DNA of 64,000 nucleotides from Tetrastigma voinierianum (GCA_016808115.1 JAEQBH010004670.1:1-64000); one strand, 5' to 3'; positions 24,325 through 36,143 are shown, numbered from the stretch's first letter. The notes: generated from the sequence alone by a model not told the origin. Numbers and translations: made by a program.

Positions 24325-24660
24325 GCCAGAATACAAGTATAAGATCCATAATACAAGTATAAGATCATAAATACAAGAATAAGCTCCGTAATACAAGTAT
24401 AAGATCCAAATGCTATAAATATAAGATCCGTATAAGAATGAGTCTGTTATAAGTATAAGATCCGAATGCTATAAGTATAAGTTCCGAATAAGAATAAGTC
24501 TGCTATAAGTATAAGTTCCGAATAAGAATAAGTTTGCTATAAGTATAAGATCCAAATAAGAATAAGTCTGCCATAAGTGTAAGATCTGAGTAAGTATAAG
24601 CTTGCTATAAGTATAAGTTCAGTACCGTATACGAGAGATCTGAACAAGCATAAGTTTGTT
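24325..24660. repeat. AT-rich short tandem repeat (ATAAGTATAAGATCCG type)
   Basis: About ten irregular copies of a 30-36 bp unit built from AATACAAGTATAAGATCC and GAATAAGAATAAGTCTGC. It occupies a part of the LTR not matched in 1-4598. Confidence 0.8.
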
Positions 24661-25183
24661 ACAAGGATAATTATGTATGTAAATGTGTTATATGAAGTCA
24701 TGAAGATTCTGATATCTGGCATCGTTAGATGCTGACAGATCTCAAGATAAAATGCATGTGTACCAAGATAGTTATAAGATACGCTTTCCACTAAGCTGCA
24801 AAGCTTAGCACGGTTTCTAATCCGTGTAGGTACAAAGCGTGACATCCGCGATCTTCCGCATACAATGCAATAAAGACACTAGTGTGGGTTCATCGCTGCA
24901 GAGGTTCATTCAATATGTGTAATTGAAATGTAAAGTTGTTTTTGTATATGCAATGGACTCGTGATATGTGTATAGATTTTGGATGGACACTACCTGGGTA
25001 GTTCTTTTGTGTATGTAAATGATTTTTGTTATTACAGAAATTGTTTGTATACCCACAGGTACAAGTTCAGCTCTAAGAAAGAAAAAAAAATAGGTAAAGA
25101 GTCCTAGTTCACAGTCTCATGCCCCGAACTCGGTTCGGATCCGCCAATCGGGTCGGACCGGGAATCAGGGTGTGACAGGTTTT

Positions 25184-26113
25184 GTTTACTTCATAACCTT
25201 AATCGATGACTATTCACGATATGGGTACTTGTCTCTCATAAGGTATAAGTCTGAGGCCTTTGAAAGGTTCAAAGAATTCATAAATGAGGTAGAGAAACAA
25301 CTTGGGAGAAGTATAAAATCACTTAGATTATATCAAGGTGGTCAGTACTTAAGCCAAGTGTTTCTGGATTGTCTCAGGGACAATGGGATTTTGTCCCAAT
25401 GGACTCCACCTTACACGCCAACCAATGGTGTGGTCGGTGAGAAGGAACTGAACCTGCAAGACATGGTAAGGTCTATGATGGGCAAGGTAGATCTACTCAA
25501 ATAATTTATGTGGCGCATGACCGTTGTTTATGTTAAACAAGGTCCAATCAAAGTCGGTTGTGGTTACTTCATATGGGATATGGACTAATAAGGATCCCTG
25601 TTTTTCTCACCTGGATGTATGGGGACATCCTGCTTAGAAGAAGCAAACTCTGTCAGACAAAGCTAGAGGAAGCAATTGACAGTGTCTATTTGTAGGATAT
25701 CCTAAGGAAGTTTTGATAACAAGTTTACAAAACTTTGGAACAAAGGTTGTTTGTTTCTTAAAGCATGCCGAATCTTAGGAAGAGTTTCTGTAGAGAAGGC
25801 AAGTGGGAGCAATGATGAACTTGGTGAAGTTCAAAGTGCTTAAATAGACATAGATCAACTGACTTAATTTAAGGATGTTATTCATGGTAATGAAGTAACA
25901 ACCGATCCTTCTAAAAACACAAGCACATCGTATTAATAGTAGGATACTTACTGTTCCAAAGAAATATAGATTTCTCATCAATGAATAGTGGAACGTATTG
26001 CTCATAAAGAATGATGAGCCTATCACCCACTTACTTAAATTTAGACTTGAGATATAGAGGAGTGAACCATGAAGTCAAGGATGGATTCCATGTGAATCGA
26101 CCAAAAAGGGACT
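25184..26113 (+). pseudogene. INT: Copia integrase, broken
   Basis: Open from 25172 (inside the LTR end) to 25504. FVYFITLIDDYSRYGYLSLI holds the first catalytic Asp. The second position reads SLRLYQGGQYLS where S-D-x-G-G-E is expected, so the second catalytic Asp is replaced. PPYTPTNGVVGEKELNLQDMVRSMM covers the third acidic region with a small frameshift-like change (NGVSERRN expected). From 25505 the reading is broken, but CLFVGYPKEVL (about 25685-25720) and a degraded EFLEKEFL-like segment mark the region between integrase and RT. Confidence 0.85.
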
Positions 26114-26800
26114 TTGGTTGATGCACCAAGAGGGATAAATCCCATAAGGTGCAAGTGGATCTTCAAGAAGAAGAGAGACATGGAAGGTAATGCGATTACC
26201 TATAAAGCTAGGCTTATGGCTAAGGGTTGTCGTAAAAAACAAGGAGTTGATTATGACGAGACTTTCCGTCCAGTAGCTATGCTTAAATCCATAAGAATAC
26301 TCCTAGCCATCGCCGCTCATTATGAGTATGAGATATGGCGAATGGATGTGAAGACAGCTTTCCTCAATGGAAACCTAACCGGGAAAGTATGTATGGCACA
26401 GCCTGAAGGCTTCACATCTGGAAGTGGCAGTAAAGTATGCAAACTTCAAAGATCCATTTATGGGTTGAAGTTAACATCTAGGAGTTAGAACATCCGATTT
26501 AAGGTGGAAATCAAAGAGTTTGATTTTTCAAAAAAAATGCGGATGAGCCTTGTGTGTACAAGATGGATAGAGAAGTGTAGTCATATTCCTAATGTTGTAT
26601 GTGGATGACATATTACTAAGTGGAAATGATGTCTCATTGTAAATCTGTCAATGCGATAATATAGATACACCTGCAACATAATGGTTATCCAAGAACTTTC
26701 TATGAAAGACTTAGAGAAGCGTACCTAATGATTGGGGGATAGATCTATAAATATAGATCGGGAAGGTTGCTTGGTCTTTCAAAGTATACATACATAGCAA
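26114..26800 (+). pseudogene. RT: Copia reverse transcriptase, broken
   Basis: Best preserved coding block of the copia element. Open to 26488: KWIFKKKRDMEGNAITYKAR, then LMAKGCRKKQGVDYDETFRP, WRMDVKTAFLNGNL and VCKLQRSIYGLK. After a stop, the polymerase box YVDDILLSGND is readable in another frame at 26598-26630. About two thirds of the domain is in one frame. Frameshifts before and after YVDD inactivate it. Confidence 0.9.
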
Positions 26801-27625
26801 AGATGCTAAAAAAGTTTAGCATGGAATAGTACAAGAGAGGATATGCCCCCCATGGTAAGTGGGATTACCCTCTCAAAGTCTTTGTGTCCGAAGACACAAG
26901 ATGAGAGGACACACATGAGTATGATACCATAAGTTTCGGCTATAAGATCAATCATGTATGCTATGTCAGTGGTACTAGACCCCGATGTATCGATGCCAAG
27001 AGAGTCACAAGGCATACTCGATTGACTGGGCGTGAGGGTCATCGTAAGGATCACAAGAAGGACCTTTATTACTTGAGAAGGACTAAGGAAATATTCTTTG
27101 ATTATTAAAGGAGATAGGCATCTTATAAAAAGATAATTAAATGTTTATCTGATAGAGATGACTCCGAATCTCAATCAAGCTACGAGTTCACGTTGAATGA
27201 TGACACAGTCAGTTGGAAGAGTTCCAATCAAGAGGTGACTGCGGATTCTATAACTGAATCAGAGTACATCGTTGTTTCGATGGTAGCACAAAGAAGCGAT
27301 TTGGACAAGTAAGTTCATTTATGAACTACAAGTGGTCTCCTACATTGTTGATCGATTAATCGGCATTTGGGATGTTAAATGGCCAGCATTGCTAAAACTA
27401 AAGGAACCACGGTCTCATCAAAGGTCTAAACTAGCACTCAAAGTGATGCCATTTGATTTGAGAAATCATTTGTGATCATGATGTAAAGATAGATATATGC
27501 TCATTTAAACAAATTCATTTCCATTCTTTACGTTATTTCATATGGAGAGCATTATTTCATAAACGCCAAAAGGTATGAGATACAAATATACTGATTTAGC
27601 GCAGCGGAGTTTACAGAGAGTACCT
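26801..27625 (+). pseudogene. RH: Copia RNase H and 3' internal end, broken
   Basis: SAIRSIMYAMSVV (about 26932-26975) is the conserved segment between RT and RNase H. DSESQSSYEFTLNDDTVSWK then SSNQEVTADSITESEYIVVS (about 27160-27285) is the copia RNase H core, with the ESEY acidic residue kept. A degraded C-terminal tail runs to about 27500. The remaining bases to the 3' LTR show no clear polypurine tract, and the LTR start (27626) is set by alignment only. Confidence 0.8.
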
Positions 27626-29197
27626 TGTGCTGCAACGCCATTAGTACTTCTATCACGCGGCAACATATTATTTCAATATGGGCGCTTCTCATTAATTCTA
27701 TCTATACGCTGAATTGATACAGACTCAATCACCACGAAGTCCGCGATAAGGGCCATAAAGATGAAGGAACCGCGATGGATCATGATAATAAGATTCCTCT
27801 TCATGCAATTATGTTTGTGTTCAAATTATCCCTAGTCATGTAGATCGTAACAAAGATCAGACATTGTTAGATCTCGGATGATTAGTATGCTGGTACTCTG
27901 ATTAGATCGCGCAGATCCTATAAACCCAGGATCGGCGAGTCATCGAGTCGCGTGTGAATGCTCGCCAAGAGGCTACATCTGAGACCATAATGAGACAATC
28001 ATGGCGTGATCATCCATTTTAAATGCAGACGATTGTCCCATCATGCAACCCGCAAGTATCTCAGATTTGAGGTGTCGACAGCCCGGATGCTTATCTCGCA
28101 TGACCTTAATCCACGCTCCAGTTCACTACGATAAGTGATTGCGGCAGTTTAAGGTGTTCGGTGCGGGCTGATGAGCCACAGTGATTTCTCCATCTAATAG
28201 CGGATATACTAGTGTCTCGTCAATCCTTACTGTGAATTCCTCGGCCAGCGATAGAATGCCTCAGGCATGCTCGCATGTGCGTCAGATGGATCTCGCACAG
28301 ATAAGACACTTAGGCTAGTGGCACAGCCACCCAGCGGAGTTACACACTGTCCATGCTCGAACTGGGCAGGCATGGCACAGCGGATTACCGCGCCAGACAT
28401 GGTCTATGGGAGGGTAAGGCGTCGCACCATCGACTCTCCAAAACACCGGGTCATGAAGTGTCGCCAGATTATTTTGACTTTGCCATTCACAGGTCGAATT
28501 GCACAACATAAATTTACCTCTAGATGGGTCACATTTTGCAAAGAGGTGTCGATATAAATTTTATTGGATGATCTAAGATATGTATACTCATGAATGTAGG
28601 CTGCCGTCACAGGATTGTAGCGTTGTAATCTCAGATGATAAATTTCGATTTTTAGACATATTCAAGCTTGTACTTTGAGCCAGCCGTGTGGGAATTCTGT
28701 ATGCTAACACGTGATGGGGGATGCGGTACCTATTTATCACTAGAGAGGGTATAGCTTTTGGTCTTTCAGTGATGGGGTTTTATAAATAGAAATAACAGGA
28801 AATTTTCATTTATTGATGTCTTTTTTGAGAGCAGGCATATTTATATAAAGTTGTGCCTGAGGAGCCTCATCTCAGCACACCAGAGATTGAGAGACCAGCC
28901 TCATTCTTCTTTGGATCTAGACTATTAGCATCTGACCTTTCCCAGATCGTTATCTCTCGGGAGGTTATCTGCCTACCTCTCAGGATACCGTTAGATATTT
29001 AACCAGGATCGGCTTCCGCTTCGCCCAAGCTACCCGATCATTAGCTCCGGCGGAACTAACATAAGGTAATCTACATTCCTTTCTTTGTTATAGAACTAGT
29101 TCGATGTTGGCCAGGTCCTCGGATGGGTTTTGTCGGGATTTTTTTTTTTATTTCTCACGTTATCCGGCAAGCGTTGCCACCCATGAAACCCTTTTCA
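27626..29197 (+). repeat. 3' LTR of copia element, patchily divergent
   Basis: Aligns to the 5' LTR in blocks (for example 27779-27840, 27990-28060, 29040-29190). Between them, 28100-28560 is so changed that alignment fails, with many added CG/GCAG words. Ends TTTTCA at 29197 followed by CTCAC, pairing with CTCAT before the 5' LTR. Confidence 0.75.
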
Positions 29198-30100
29198 CTC
29201 ACGTCACGTGCATTCGTGCAGTTTTGGTGTATGGCGAATGAGGTGTCGCATGGAACAGATCATTTCCAATAATTGTCCAAGAGAATCAAGAGATTCTCTC
29301 AGGAATCCTCAAGGAGTAATGATGATCACGGCACTCCAATGACTCAGATCGGTATGCAGGTCGCAGGAGTCACACAGTATAGTATGGGACGGGAGGTATA
29401 GTGTCGAGACAAGTGGATTCGTCCTATGCCTACGTGCCTAGCACGGTGTTAATATCATGTATCCCGTGAAGATCGTGATGCCTTGTTATAATTAGTTTTC
29501 TTCTTTATGATATTGAAATGCGATGCCGATGCATCTTATCTCTACTATTCATATCTATAATGAGTATGCGCTGATGCACGTTGCCAGCAGAAAGCAAATT
29601 ACCGTATGATATGCTGCGATAAGTCCCCAAGTATCGCGGTTACGTTACCGCAGTATATAAGAATTAGTCCGACAGCGATTAATGATGCAGCTTCCCACGA
29701 CTTGATCGCTGCCTTCCGTGAGCTTGATTTTGATATTAGATGGATTGTCGCCTGAAGCATAGGTCGCGCCGATTGTGATAAGAGATCTGCAGAGCGCTTA
29801 AACGCCCACCGTACGTGATTTACGCTGTATGAGGTTCAGAGCCTACCATTGCCCACGCATTTCGCCATGCAAGTTCAACGCATTTCCTAGAAAAGGATGT
29901 GCGTCTTTGTTTTTGTAAGTTTTCGACTTCTAAAAAGAGACAATAGAATTGAAAATATTTTTGATAGCCAGAGAATTCCTGATGTATTCTGTAAGATGTT
30001 GGCCATATTCCATCGAAAAGATAGTGGATTTATTTACGGCATTTTATTTATGAACAACCCTCTATTCGCAGTCCTCACGTGATTTGGTTCAACCGAAAGT
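29198..30100 (+). pseudogene. pro: Tekay zinc-knuckle end, protease and pre-RT linker, broken
   Basis: Directly after the copia insertion, FGVWRMRCRMEQIISNNCPR (29234-29293) is the end of the gag zinc-knuckle region, with two of the Cys changed. DLIAAFRELDFDIRWIV and ADCDKRSAE (about 29700-29800) match the C-terminal half of chromovirus protease, where LDFDVILGMDWL and DC..K usually stand. QRIPDVFCKML (29970-30000) is the pre-RT EFPDVFPEELP region. The protease active-site DTG is not recognisable. Confidence 0.7.
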
Positions 30101-30860
30101 CGAAAGAGCCAAAGGTTCGACCATGTTATTTTTGATAAAGTATCGATCCTAATTCTGCTTCTCCCTGCAGGTACCGCTTGTTCGTGTGAAAAGAGATGAC
30201 ACTTACGATGCCCGATTACTATTACATATCAATATATGACAAAGGAAAATAAGTACCATCGCAAGAATCGGCGATCTATTCGACCAGCCAGAAAGTGATA
30301 AGCATCTTCAAGATAGACTCGCCGATCGGTACTATCGCTACAGTAAAAGATGCCACGCACAAGACAATAAATATTTGTGACCGATGATAATTCATTACGC
30401 AGTTTTAGTACGTCCATTTAGTTAATTCACGCACCACCGACATTCATGGATTCACGAATGCGGGCGCTTCAAATCCCATTTGACTACTTCCAGGTGGTAT
30501 TTATTGATGATATATTGGTATATTCCGCAGATGAGCAAGAGCATGAGCAAAGATCTGCACGCACAGTCACATCGGTATATACAGTCAGATGCCGCTTTAG
30601 TGCGAGATTTCGATGTACAAAGCTCATTCCTAGGTCATATTATACGTAGCGTATAAGAGCTGATCCCGCTAAGACGTTGCTCAGAATTGAAACCGCCCAA
30701 ATGTGACCGCAGAGAAGTTTCAGTCTAGTAGATATTATAGAAGATTTGCAGGTGATTCGCCATAGTTTCACTACTACCACTAAAGGTAATTTCGTATGAC
30801 AGATAAATGGTCAAGATAGTTTTGGCGCCATGAAATGCTGGTTGAAGCACTAGTATTACG
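30101..30860 (+). pseudogene. RT: Tekay reverse transcriptase, broken
   Basis: NKYHRKNRRSIRPARK at 30248-30300 corresponds to KYPLPRIDDLFDQL. At 30440-30545 PPTFMDSRMRA then FQVVFIDDILVYSADEQEHEQ gives the polymerase box, with the two Asp at 30506-30511. This FIDDILVYS form is typical of chromoviruses. Flanking sequence is rearranged by indels. Confidence 0.8.
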
Positions 30861-31150
30861 CCTACTATGGTAAAAGAGTATACCCTATATAGTGATGTTT
30901 CCAAGAATTGGTCTAGGTTGTGGTGTTAATGCAAGAGGTAAGTAGCGGCATAAGTGCATTCGTGACAAAGCAGTTACGACTGCATTATCTCTTACATACA
31001 GACGGAACTGATGCTGCAGTATTCGCTTGAAGATAGCGGTGATACCACGCAGGCAGAAATGCAAATTTATACTAAAAGTCATAAAGTCTCAAGTATTTGT
31101 TAATACGTATGAGATTTAATTATAGGTAACGCCTGCGTAGATTACCACCC
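30861..31150 (+). pseudogene. RH: Tekay RNase H, broken
   Basis: YSDVSKNWSRLWC (30887-30925) corresponds to YSDASKKGLGCVLMQ, keeping the first catalytic Asp. A degraded HDLELAAVVFALKIWRHYL region follows (ALKIWR is visible as LEDSGDTT in a shifted frame near 31030). Then AEMQIYTKSHKVSS (31052-31090) corresponds to the EIYTDHKSLKY motif, with Asp changed to Lys. Confidence 0.7.
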
Positions 31151-32474
31151 AGAAAGTTAATTTTGATGGCATGGCTAAGGTAAAATAAAGACGATGTCAC
31201 GACAACTGAAATCAAGAGATGAGAATAATAATTAATGAGTGTTATTAGTTCGCTTAAAGGCTCAACCTGTTTTCTGGGCAAATGATGGCTGATGCCCAAA
31301 AGGATAAGGCCGAATTGCGTAAAAGTACACTGGTCGAGATGGAGTGGATCGACTATTCAAGAAAGGCTGGGAAGTGTATTATAATAATGTATTATGTGTT
31401 CCATGATAAGGAAATTAAAAAATAGTTGCTATATGAAGCCCATACTACAAAGATTCTGGTAACTTTGAGGGTGTCAAGATGTACTAGGATTTGAAACAGT
31501 ATTATTGGTGGCGAGGAATGAAAAGAGATGTGTGATAGAGTATGTGTCCAAATGTCTAGACATGCCAGCAATACAACATCAAGTACCGTTTGCTATTAAA
31601 TCCCATTCTGCCCATAGCAGTGGAAGTGGGACAATATTGCTATGGATTTTGTGTCTAGTCTTCCTCTCAAAGTAAAGTTAAGCAAGATTCAAGGTGGGTT
31701 ATACTTGATAGGCCTGCTCTAAGTCGCCCATTATTATCGCCGATTAACTATTCTATGGATCAAAACTGGTAGTCGTAGCCATATGTGGATGGGATCAGGT
31801 AATTGTACAGGTCATTCATTGTAGTCATATAGAGAGCCCTCGACGACATCAAGGTTCCGAAGGTTGGATTATAGTTAGCCAGAATCATTTAATTTCAAGA
31901 TAGTGATCACCATTTATGGACAATGAAGAGGTTGATTCAAATGCTCAAGATATGTTTCTGTGGATGTAATGGAATTTCCCGTGGTTAGGATAGGTATATT
32001 CCATCGATGGAATTTGCCTAGATGTTACAGTAAGTATTGCTATGGCACCAGATTTAAGCCTTATATAGCCGTAGATGGGATCCTCTATGTTGACGTAGTC
32101 AATGAACATAAAGGATTGGTCCACATAGTAAAAAGATAATAAATGGATAAAGTTCGAAAGACCCAAGAAAGGTTGTAAGCCGCAAATGACTCCGGATGGT
32201 CTTATGTTGATTTGAAAAGAAAAAGATATTTGATATGAAGCTCCGTGACAAAGTATTCTCAAAGTATCATCGTAGAGGAAGATACTCGGGATTTGGAAAG
32301 AGAGAAGCTAAGTCCAAGATTCACTGCCCATATGAGATTTTAGAAATAATTGGACCAAGGCTCATCTACAGACACTCCCTCCGTAAAGAATAAGTTGCAT
32401 GATGTGTTCCATGTGTCTATGCTTCGGAAATACCGTTCAGATGAATCGCATATCCTGCCAGTACAAGAAGTACA
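31151..32474 (+). pseudogene. INT: Tekay integrase, broken and interrupted
   Basis: LLYEAHTTKILVTLRVSRC (31420-31480) is the zinc-binding N-terminal domain. WKWDNIAMDFVSSLPLK (31622-31672) holds the first catalytic Asp in AMDF. A GLYLIGLL-VAHYY segment follows. Late in the domain come MKLRDKVFSKYHRRGRYSGF (about 32235-32300) and IHCPYEILEIIGPRLIYRHS (about 32319-32380), the GPFEIL region. The coding line reaches HILPVQEVH at about 32446-32474, where the solo LTR enters. The rest of the protein is at 35925-36118. Confidence 0.82.
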
Positions 32475-33375
32475 CGTAACGTCCTAAAAATACCCTAACA
32501 TTTTCATAACATATTTAGGGTATAATATAAAGTAAATGAAATTTTCAAGGAATTTAACGTTAAAGAACTAAAAATATAAAACCTTTAAAATTTATAGAAG
32601 CCAAATAAATTTAGTAAAATACACAAATGGGGACCCAAGGGTCCAATATAGAAGTGGAAGTTAAAAATATGAATGAACAAAAACAAGAAATGAATGGAAA
32701 TAAAGCTTTTAAAATGAGAATTTATGAGAAATAAATTAGTGTAGGCCAAACAAGGCCTTATGAAGGATTTTGACTTCACATTCAAATTGGGTCTTTGTAA
32801 AAGGGCATGTCCTCATTTGTTACTAAGTTTTATATAAAGAGAAACGATTGAGTATAAAGAAAAGAGAATCCATTGTTGCATTCTTCCATAAACAAGAGAT
32901 GAAGTGATCAAGAAGGAGGGGAAGAAGAAAGAAAAGAGGCAATATTTAAAGGTAAGAAAAACTAAACCTCAACCTCTTTTTTCAGGTTTCGATATCTAGG
33001 GAAACCTCAACTTTATGTAAAGGTGAATTTTGATTTGTTTGTAGATCAGTTTTAGGGTTGTGTTGCTTTGAGTTTTTGAAGTGTATTGTTAGATTGGTAC
33101 AGTTTGGATTGGTTTTGAGGAATGTTGTAAAAAAGGAACAAGTTGGGTTTTTCATGAGTTGTCATTAAAAATTTCCATTAATAAAACTCATGTTCTTGTT
33201 TCGCTATAGTTTAATATAATCATCCAACAGAAGGGATTCTAATGGTGGGAAAGAACCATAAGATCAAGAGATACAAATTTATAGAAGGGACCAGGAGCAA
33301 ATTGTAGCACTAAGGCTCCCGAATATGAGCTTAAAGGTGAATTTTGGGTAGCTCACGGGTATGCCTTGTTTTGGG

Positions 33376-34520
33376 TGTAGTTGTGGTGTTTTGGCCATAA
33401 GTTGAGTTTCACTCATCCAAATTGACGATTCAAATTATTTGGTGAAACAATAATTTCTGGGGAATAATTTACTCAAGGAAGTGTAATTACACCACAGAAT
33501 CCCAGCGCGCCCAAAATCACAAGGGAGCTACGTGGCAGATTCTGCTTTTGCAAATTAGAGTAGTCTAGATGTAAAATGCAATAACATGAGTTTGGGTGAT
33601 CCAAATTGGATGATTCAAATTGAAGAAGAAACCTTAGAACAATAGCTTCAAATGAGTGAAGTAACCATTACCACAATTTGGCGGAGTTAAGCACCTCAAA
33701 ATCAAAAACAAGCAAGTGATCCAAGGAGCTGTGCATATCGACTAGCTTGGCATTAAATGTCGTAACTTGAGTTTGGGTTATCCAAATTGAGCGATTCCAA
33801 TTGAAGAAGAAACCTTATAACCATACAGCTAAATTAGTGAAATGAGCTATTACCAATTTATATTTTAAGACCCTTAAATCGAAAAAAATAGTGGGTGATC
33901 CAATGAGCTGGGCATGTCGACTAGTTTGGCATTAAAATACCGTAACTTGAGTTTGGGTGATCCAAATTGGATGATTCAAATAGGAGAAGAAAATTTAGAA
34001 CCAAATATTCAAATTATTGAAGGAAAAAATACCAATTTATGGAGTTAAGACCCCATAAATTGAAAAACCGTGTGATCCAGCAGTTGAGTTGGCATATCGA
34101 CTAGTTTGGCATTAAAAATGTCATAACTTGAGTTGGGTGATAAATTGGATGATTTCAATTGAAGAAAACCAGAACAGATGATTCAACAAAGTCAAGTGAA
34201 TTCATTACTAATTATGGAGTTAAGACCCTAAAATTGAAAAACAGTGGGTGATCCAGCAAGGAGTCAAGTAGTTATCGACCAGTTTGGCATTAAAATGCAA
34301 GGTAACTGAAGTCAAAGATCCAAATGGGATGATTCCACCGGCAAGAAACCTTAAACATAAATTTACAGAACCATTACCAATTTATGGAGTTAAGACCCCA
34401 GAAATCGAAAAACAAGTAAGATCCAAGGAGCTAGGCATATCGGGATTCAGTTTGGCATTGAAATAGAATTGAATTTGGAAGTTATCCAAATGAGATGATT
34501 CCAATTCCTACTGAAAAATA
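33376..34520. repeat. About 180-bp tandem repeat, seven units, in solo LTR
   Basis: Units starting at about 33384, 33577, 33760, 33939, 34119, 34299 and 34464. Each opens with a variant of GTAACTTGAGTTTGGGTGAT and CCAAATTGGATGATTC. Most continue with ACCAATTTATGGAGTTAAGAC, GTGATCCA-GGAGC and ATATCGACTAGTTTGGCAT. The central units are the most alike. Confidence 0.9.
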
Positions 34521-34996
34521 TAACTCCTAGAATAATCCATCAATATGTGATTATGCCATTTTGTCGAATAGGGGCTTAACGAGGAGGAAATCCCGCATTG
34601 AAGTCGAGATTCCGAAGATTGGAATCAAAGCGACGATTTTTGGTTTGTTCTCAAACTCTCTCTCTATTTCTAAAATATTTGAATAATTACGAAATGATTG
34701 ACAAGAAAGTGCATATTGATTTGTGTTTGAAATGATTTGTTTTAAGTGATTTGAGACAATTGCTTATGAAACGAATTTGCATAAGAAAATTGCATAAATG
34801 TGAAAATGTTCTATTTGCATACAAATGTATATATATACTATTGTAAATTGTACGAATGATTTTAATGTCCTTAAAAATGTTAACTCAAGAATTCGAAGTT
34901 AAGGATAAATTCATACCAATAAGAGTCTAACAAACGTATTATTATAAAGATACCGACCAGGACTAACGGACAAGATTTAGTGTATTAATTCAATCA

Positions 34997-34998
<2 letters not shown>

Positions 34999-35072
<74 letters not shown>
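34999..35072. repeat. (AT)n microsatellite
   Basis: Uninterrupted AT dinucleotide run of about 70 bases within the solo LTR. Confidence 0.97.
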
Positions 35073-35074
<2 letters not shown>

Positions 35075-35924
35075 TTTATAGCCAAGAAGCAGACTGCAGG
35101 TTTGATTCATTATCTCTATGCACCGGAAGCATAGCAAAATTCAAGTAGGGCAAAATGATGAACAGATTGGGGTGCGCAATGATTTGTGCTTTGAATGATT
35201 TTTTTTCTTTTCTTTCTGCATATGAAAATGCATAGCTTGAGATGACCAATGAATTGTAATTGATTTATTGAATAAATATATAGATACGTATTATACTGCA
35301 TTGGTCATTGAAAATTGTACAAAAGCATTGTTTTATAAATATTGCATGTTTCGATTTAAAATGAAATGAAGAGAGAATAGAACTGTATAGAACTACTAAG
35401 TATGAAAATGCTTAGCGTGTTGTTTTTATCAACGAGTAGGTACCGAGTGAATAGGTACAAGAGTGAAGACTGCATAAGCATAGAGCCAACATCAAAGCCA
35501 TTCGGAGGAGAAGTAAAACTCTATGCACGCATGCATATAAAATTGAATTGACTCTTTTTGTATCAAGTATCTTGTGAAAGTTAAACTCTGATTCTATTTT
35601 GTAAATGTTTTTTTGATATTGAAAACTCTGATAAATTTTGTAAATGATTGTACAAATGTGGGAGTTATTCCAAAATGATGGGTCTTCCGCAAAATGTTTA
35701 GTTTCCACAAAAATGTTTAATGTATATTTTTATGTATACCCAATGAGTATTTGAAATGCGCTTGGTAATGAAAATGTATTCACATTTGTATTGAATTTTT
35801 TTATTATTTTTGTATTTCCGATTGGCAATGGTTGAGGACCGCGTTTCCCATATTCGTTCGATCCGCCACAATCGAAGCCGTCGGGCTCGGGCGGGTACTG
35901 GCGCGATCGAGATCTTATAGTATA

Positions 35925-36118
35925 AGTGCAACAGGATTTCTCGTATGATGAAGAGCCAAAGGCTATTCTGGCTCGTGAAGTGAAGTACGCCATGAATAAA
36001 CAAGTAACGCTGCATGAAGTCATAACAGCATTCATGGCATGGAGGAAGCTACTGTGGTCGGCTTACTATGAGGCACACAAGACTCACAACATTTTGATAG
36101 CCCAAGTATGAATTTCAG
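35925..36118 (+). pseudogene. Tekay pol C-terminal end (after solo LTR)
   Basis: Open frame VQQDFSYDEEPKAILAREVK then YAMNKQVTLHEV, the region just beyond integrase that links into the chromodomain-type tail of Tekay elements (REV+-LRNK-V-LVKVLW). It ends at a TGA at 36109-36111 shortly before the polypurine tract. The segment ATWE of the tail is no longer recognisable (LLWSAYYEAHKT). It is the continuation of the reading broken at 32474. Confidence 0.8.
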
Positions 36119-36125
36119 AACGAAA

Positions 36126-36143
36126 TTCTTATAAGGAGAGAAT
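36126..36143 (+). promoter_or_regulatory. Polypurine tract of Tekay-like element
   Basis: AAGGAGAGAAT directly before the TGTAACACCC start of the 3' LTR, preceded by TTTCAGAACGAAATTCTTAT, a conserved sequence found before the 3' LTR in this lineage. It would prime plus-strand synthesis. Confidence 0.8.

Larger units (their letters stand above)
22175..25178 (+). mobile_element. Solo gypsy (Tekay/Del-like) LTR inside copia pol
   Basis: A 3.0-kb LTR related to the one at 1-4598 (starts near ATAACACCCC, ends GGTGTGACA) with no internal region. It is bounded by an exact 5-bp duplication GTTTT (22170-22174; 25179-25183). Without it and one GTTTT, the copia reading runs straight from the GAG-pre-integrase tail into FVYFIT of integrase. 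With strict TG..CA ends, the boundaries shift by one base and the duplication becomes AGTTT/GGTTT. It probably arose by recombination between two LTRs. Confidence 0.9.
16775..29197 (+). mobile_element. Ty1/copia element nested in Tekay gag
   Basis: Two LTRs (16775-18463; about 27626-29197) flank a decayed copia polyprotein in the order gag, protease, integrase, RT, RNase H, which is the copia order. The LTR begins TGTTATGAG-GCTATAAAGGCAATC, a start type well known among plant copia elements with long LTRs, and ends CCCTTCA/TTTTCA. The 5-bp target duplication is CTCAT (16770-16774) / CTCAC (29198-29202), lying in the zinc-knuckle end of Tekay gag. A later solo gypsy LTR (22175-25178) interrupts its pol. 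Confidence 0.85.
32475..35919 (+). mobile_element. Solo gypsy LTR in 3' end of Tekay pol
   Basis: A 3.4-kb LTR starting CGTAACGTCC (canonical TGTAACG with the first base changed) and ending near GATCTTATA. No internal region or PBS is present. Duplication GTACA (32470-32474) / GTATA (35920-35924). When LTR and one duplicate are set aside, the flanking codons run directly from PVQEV into VQQDFSYDEEP, a normal chromovirus pol C-terminal reading, which confirms both boundaries. Contains a 180-bp tandem array and a long (AT)n run. Confidence 0.88.

Noticed and set aside
28100..28560. Idea of a separate insertion inside the copia 3' LTR
   Set aside because: Flanking blocks stay collinear with the 5' LTR and the length is similar, so this is divergence or sequence error, not inserted DNA.
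35412..36035. Three minus-strand ORFs of about 100 codons
   Set aside because: They lie opposite the solo LTR end and the Tekay pol tail, which reads convincingly on the + strand.
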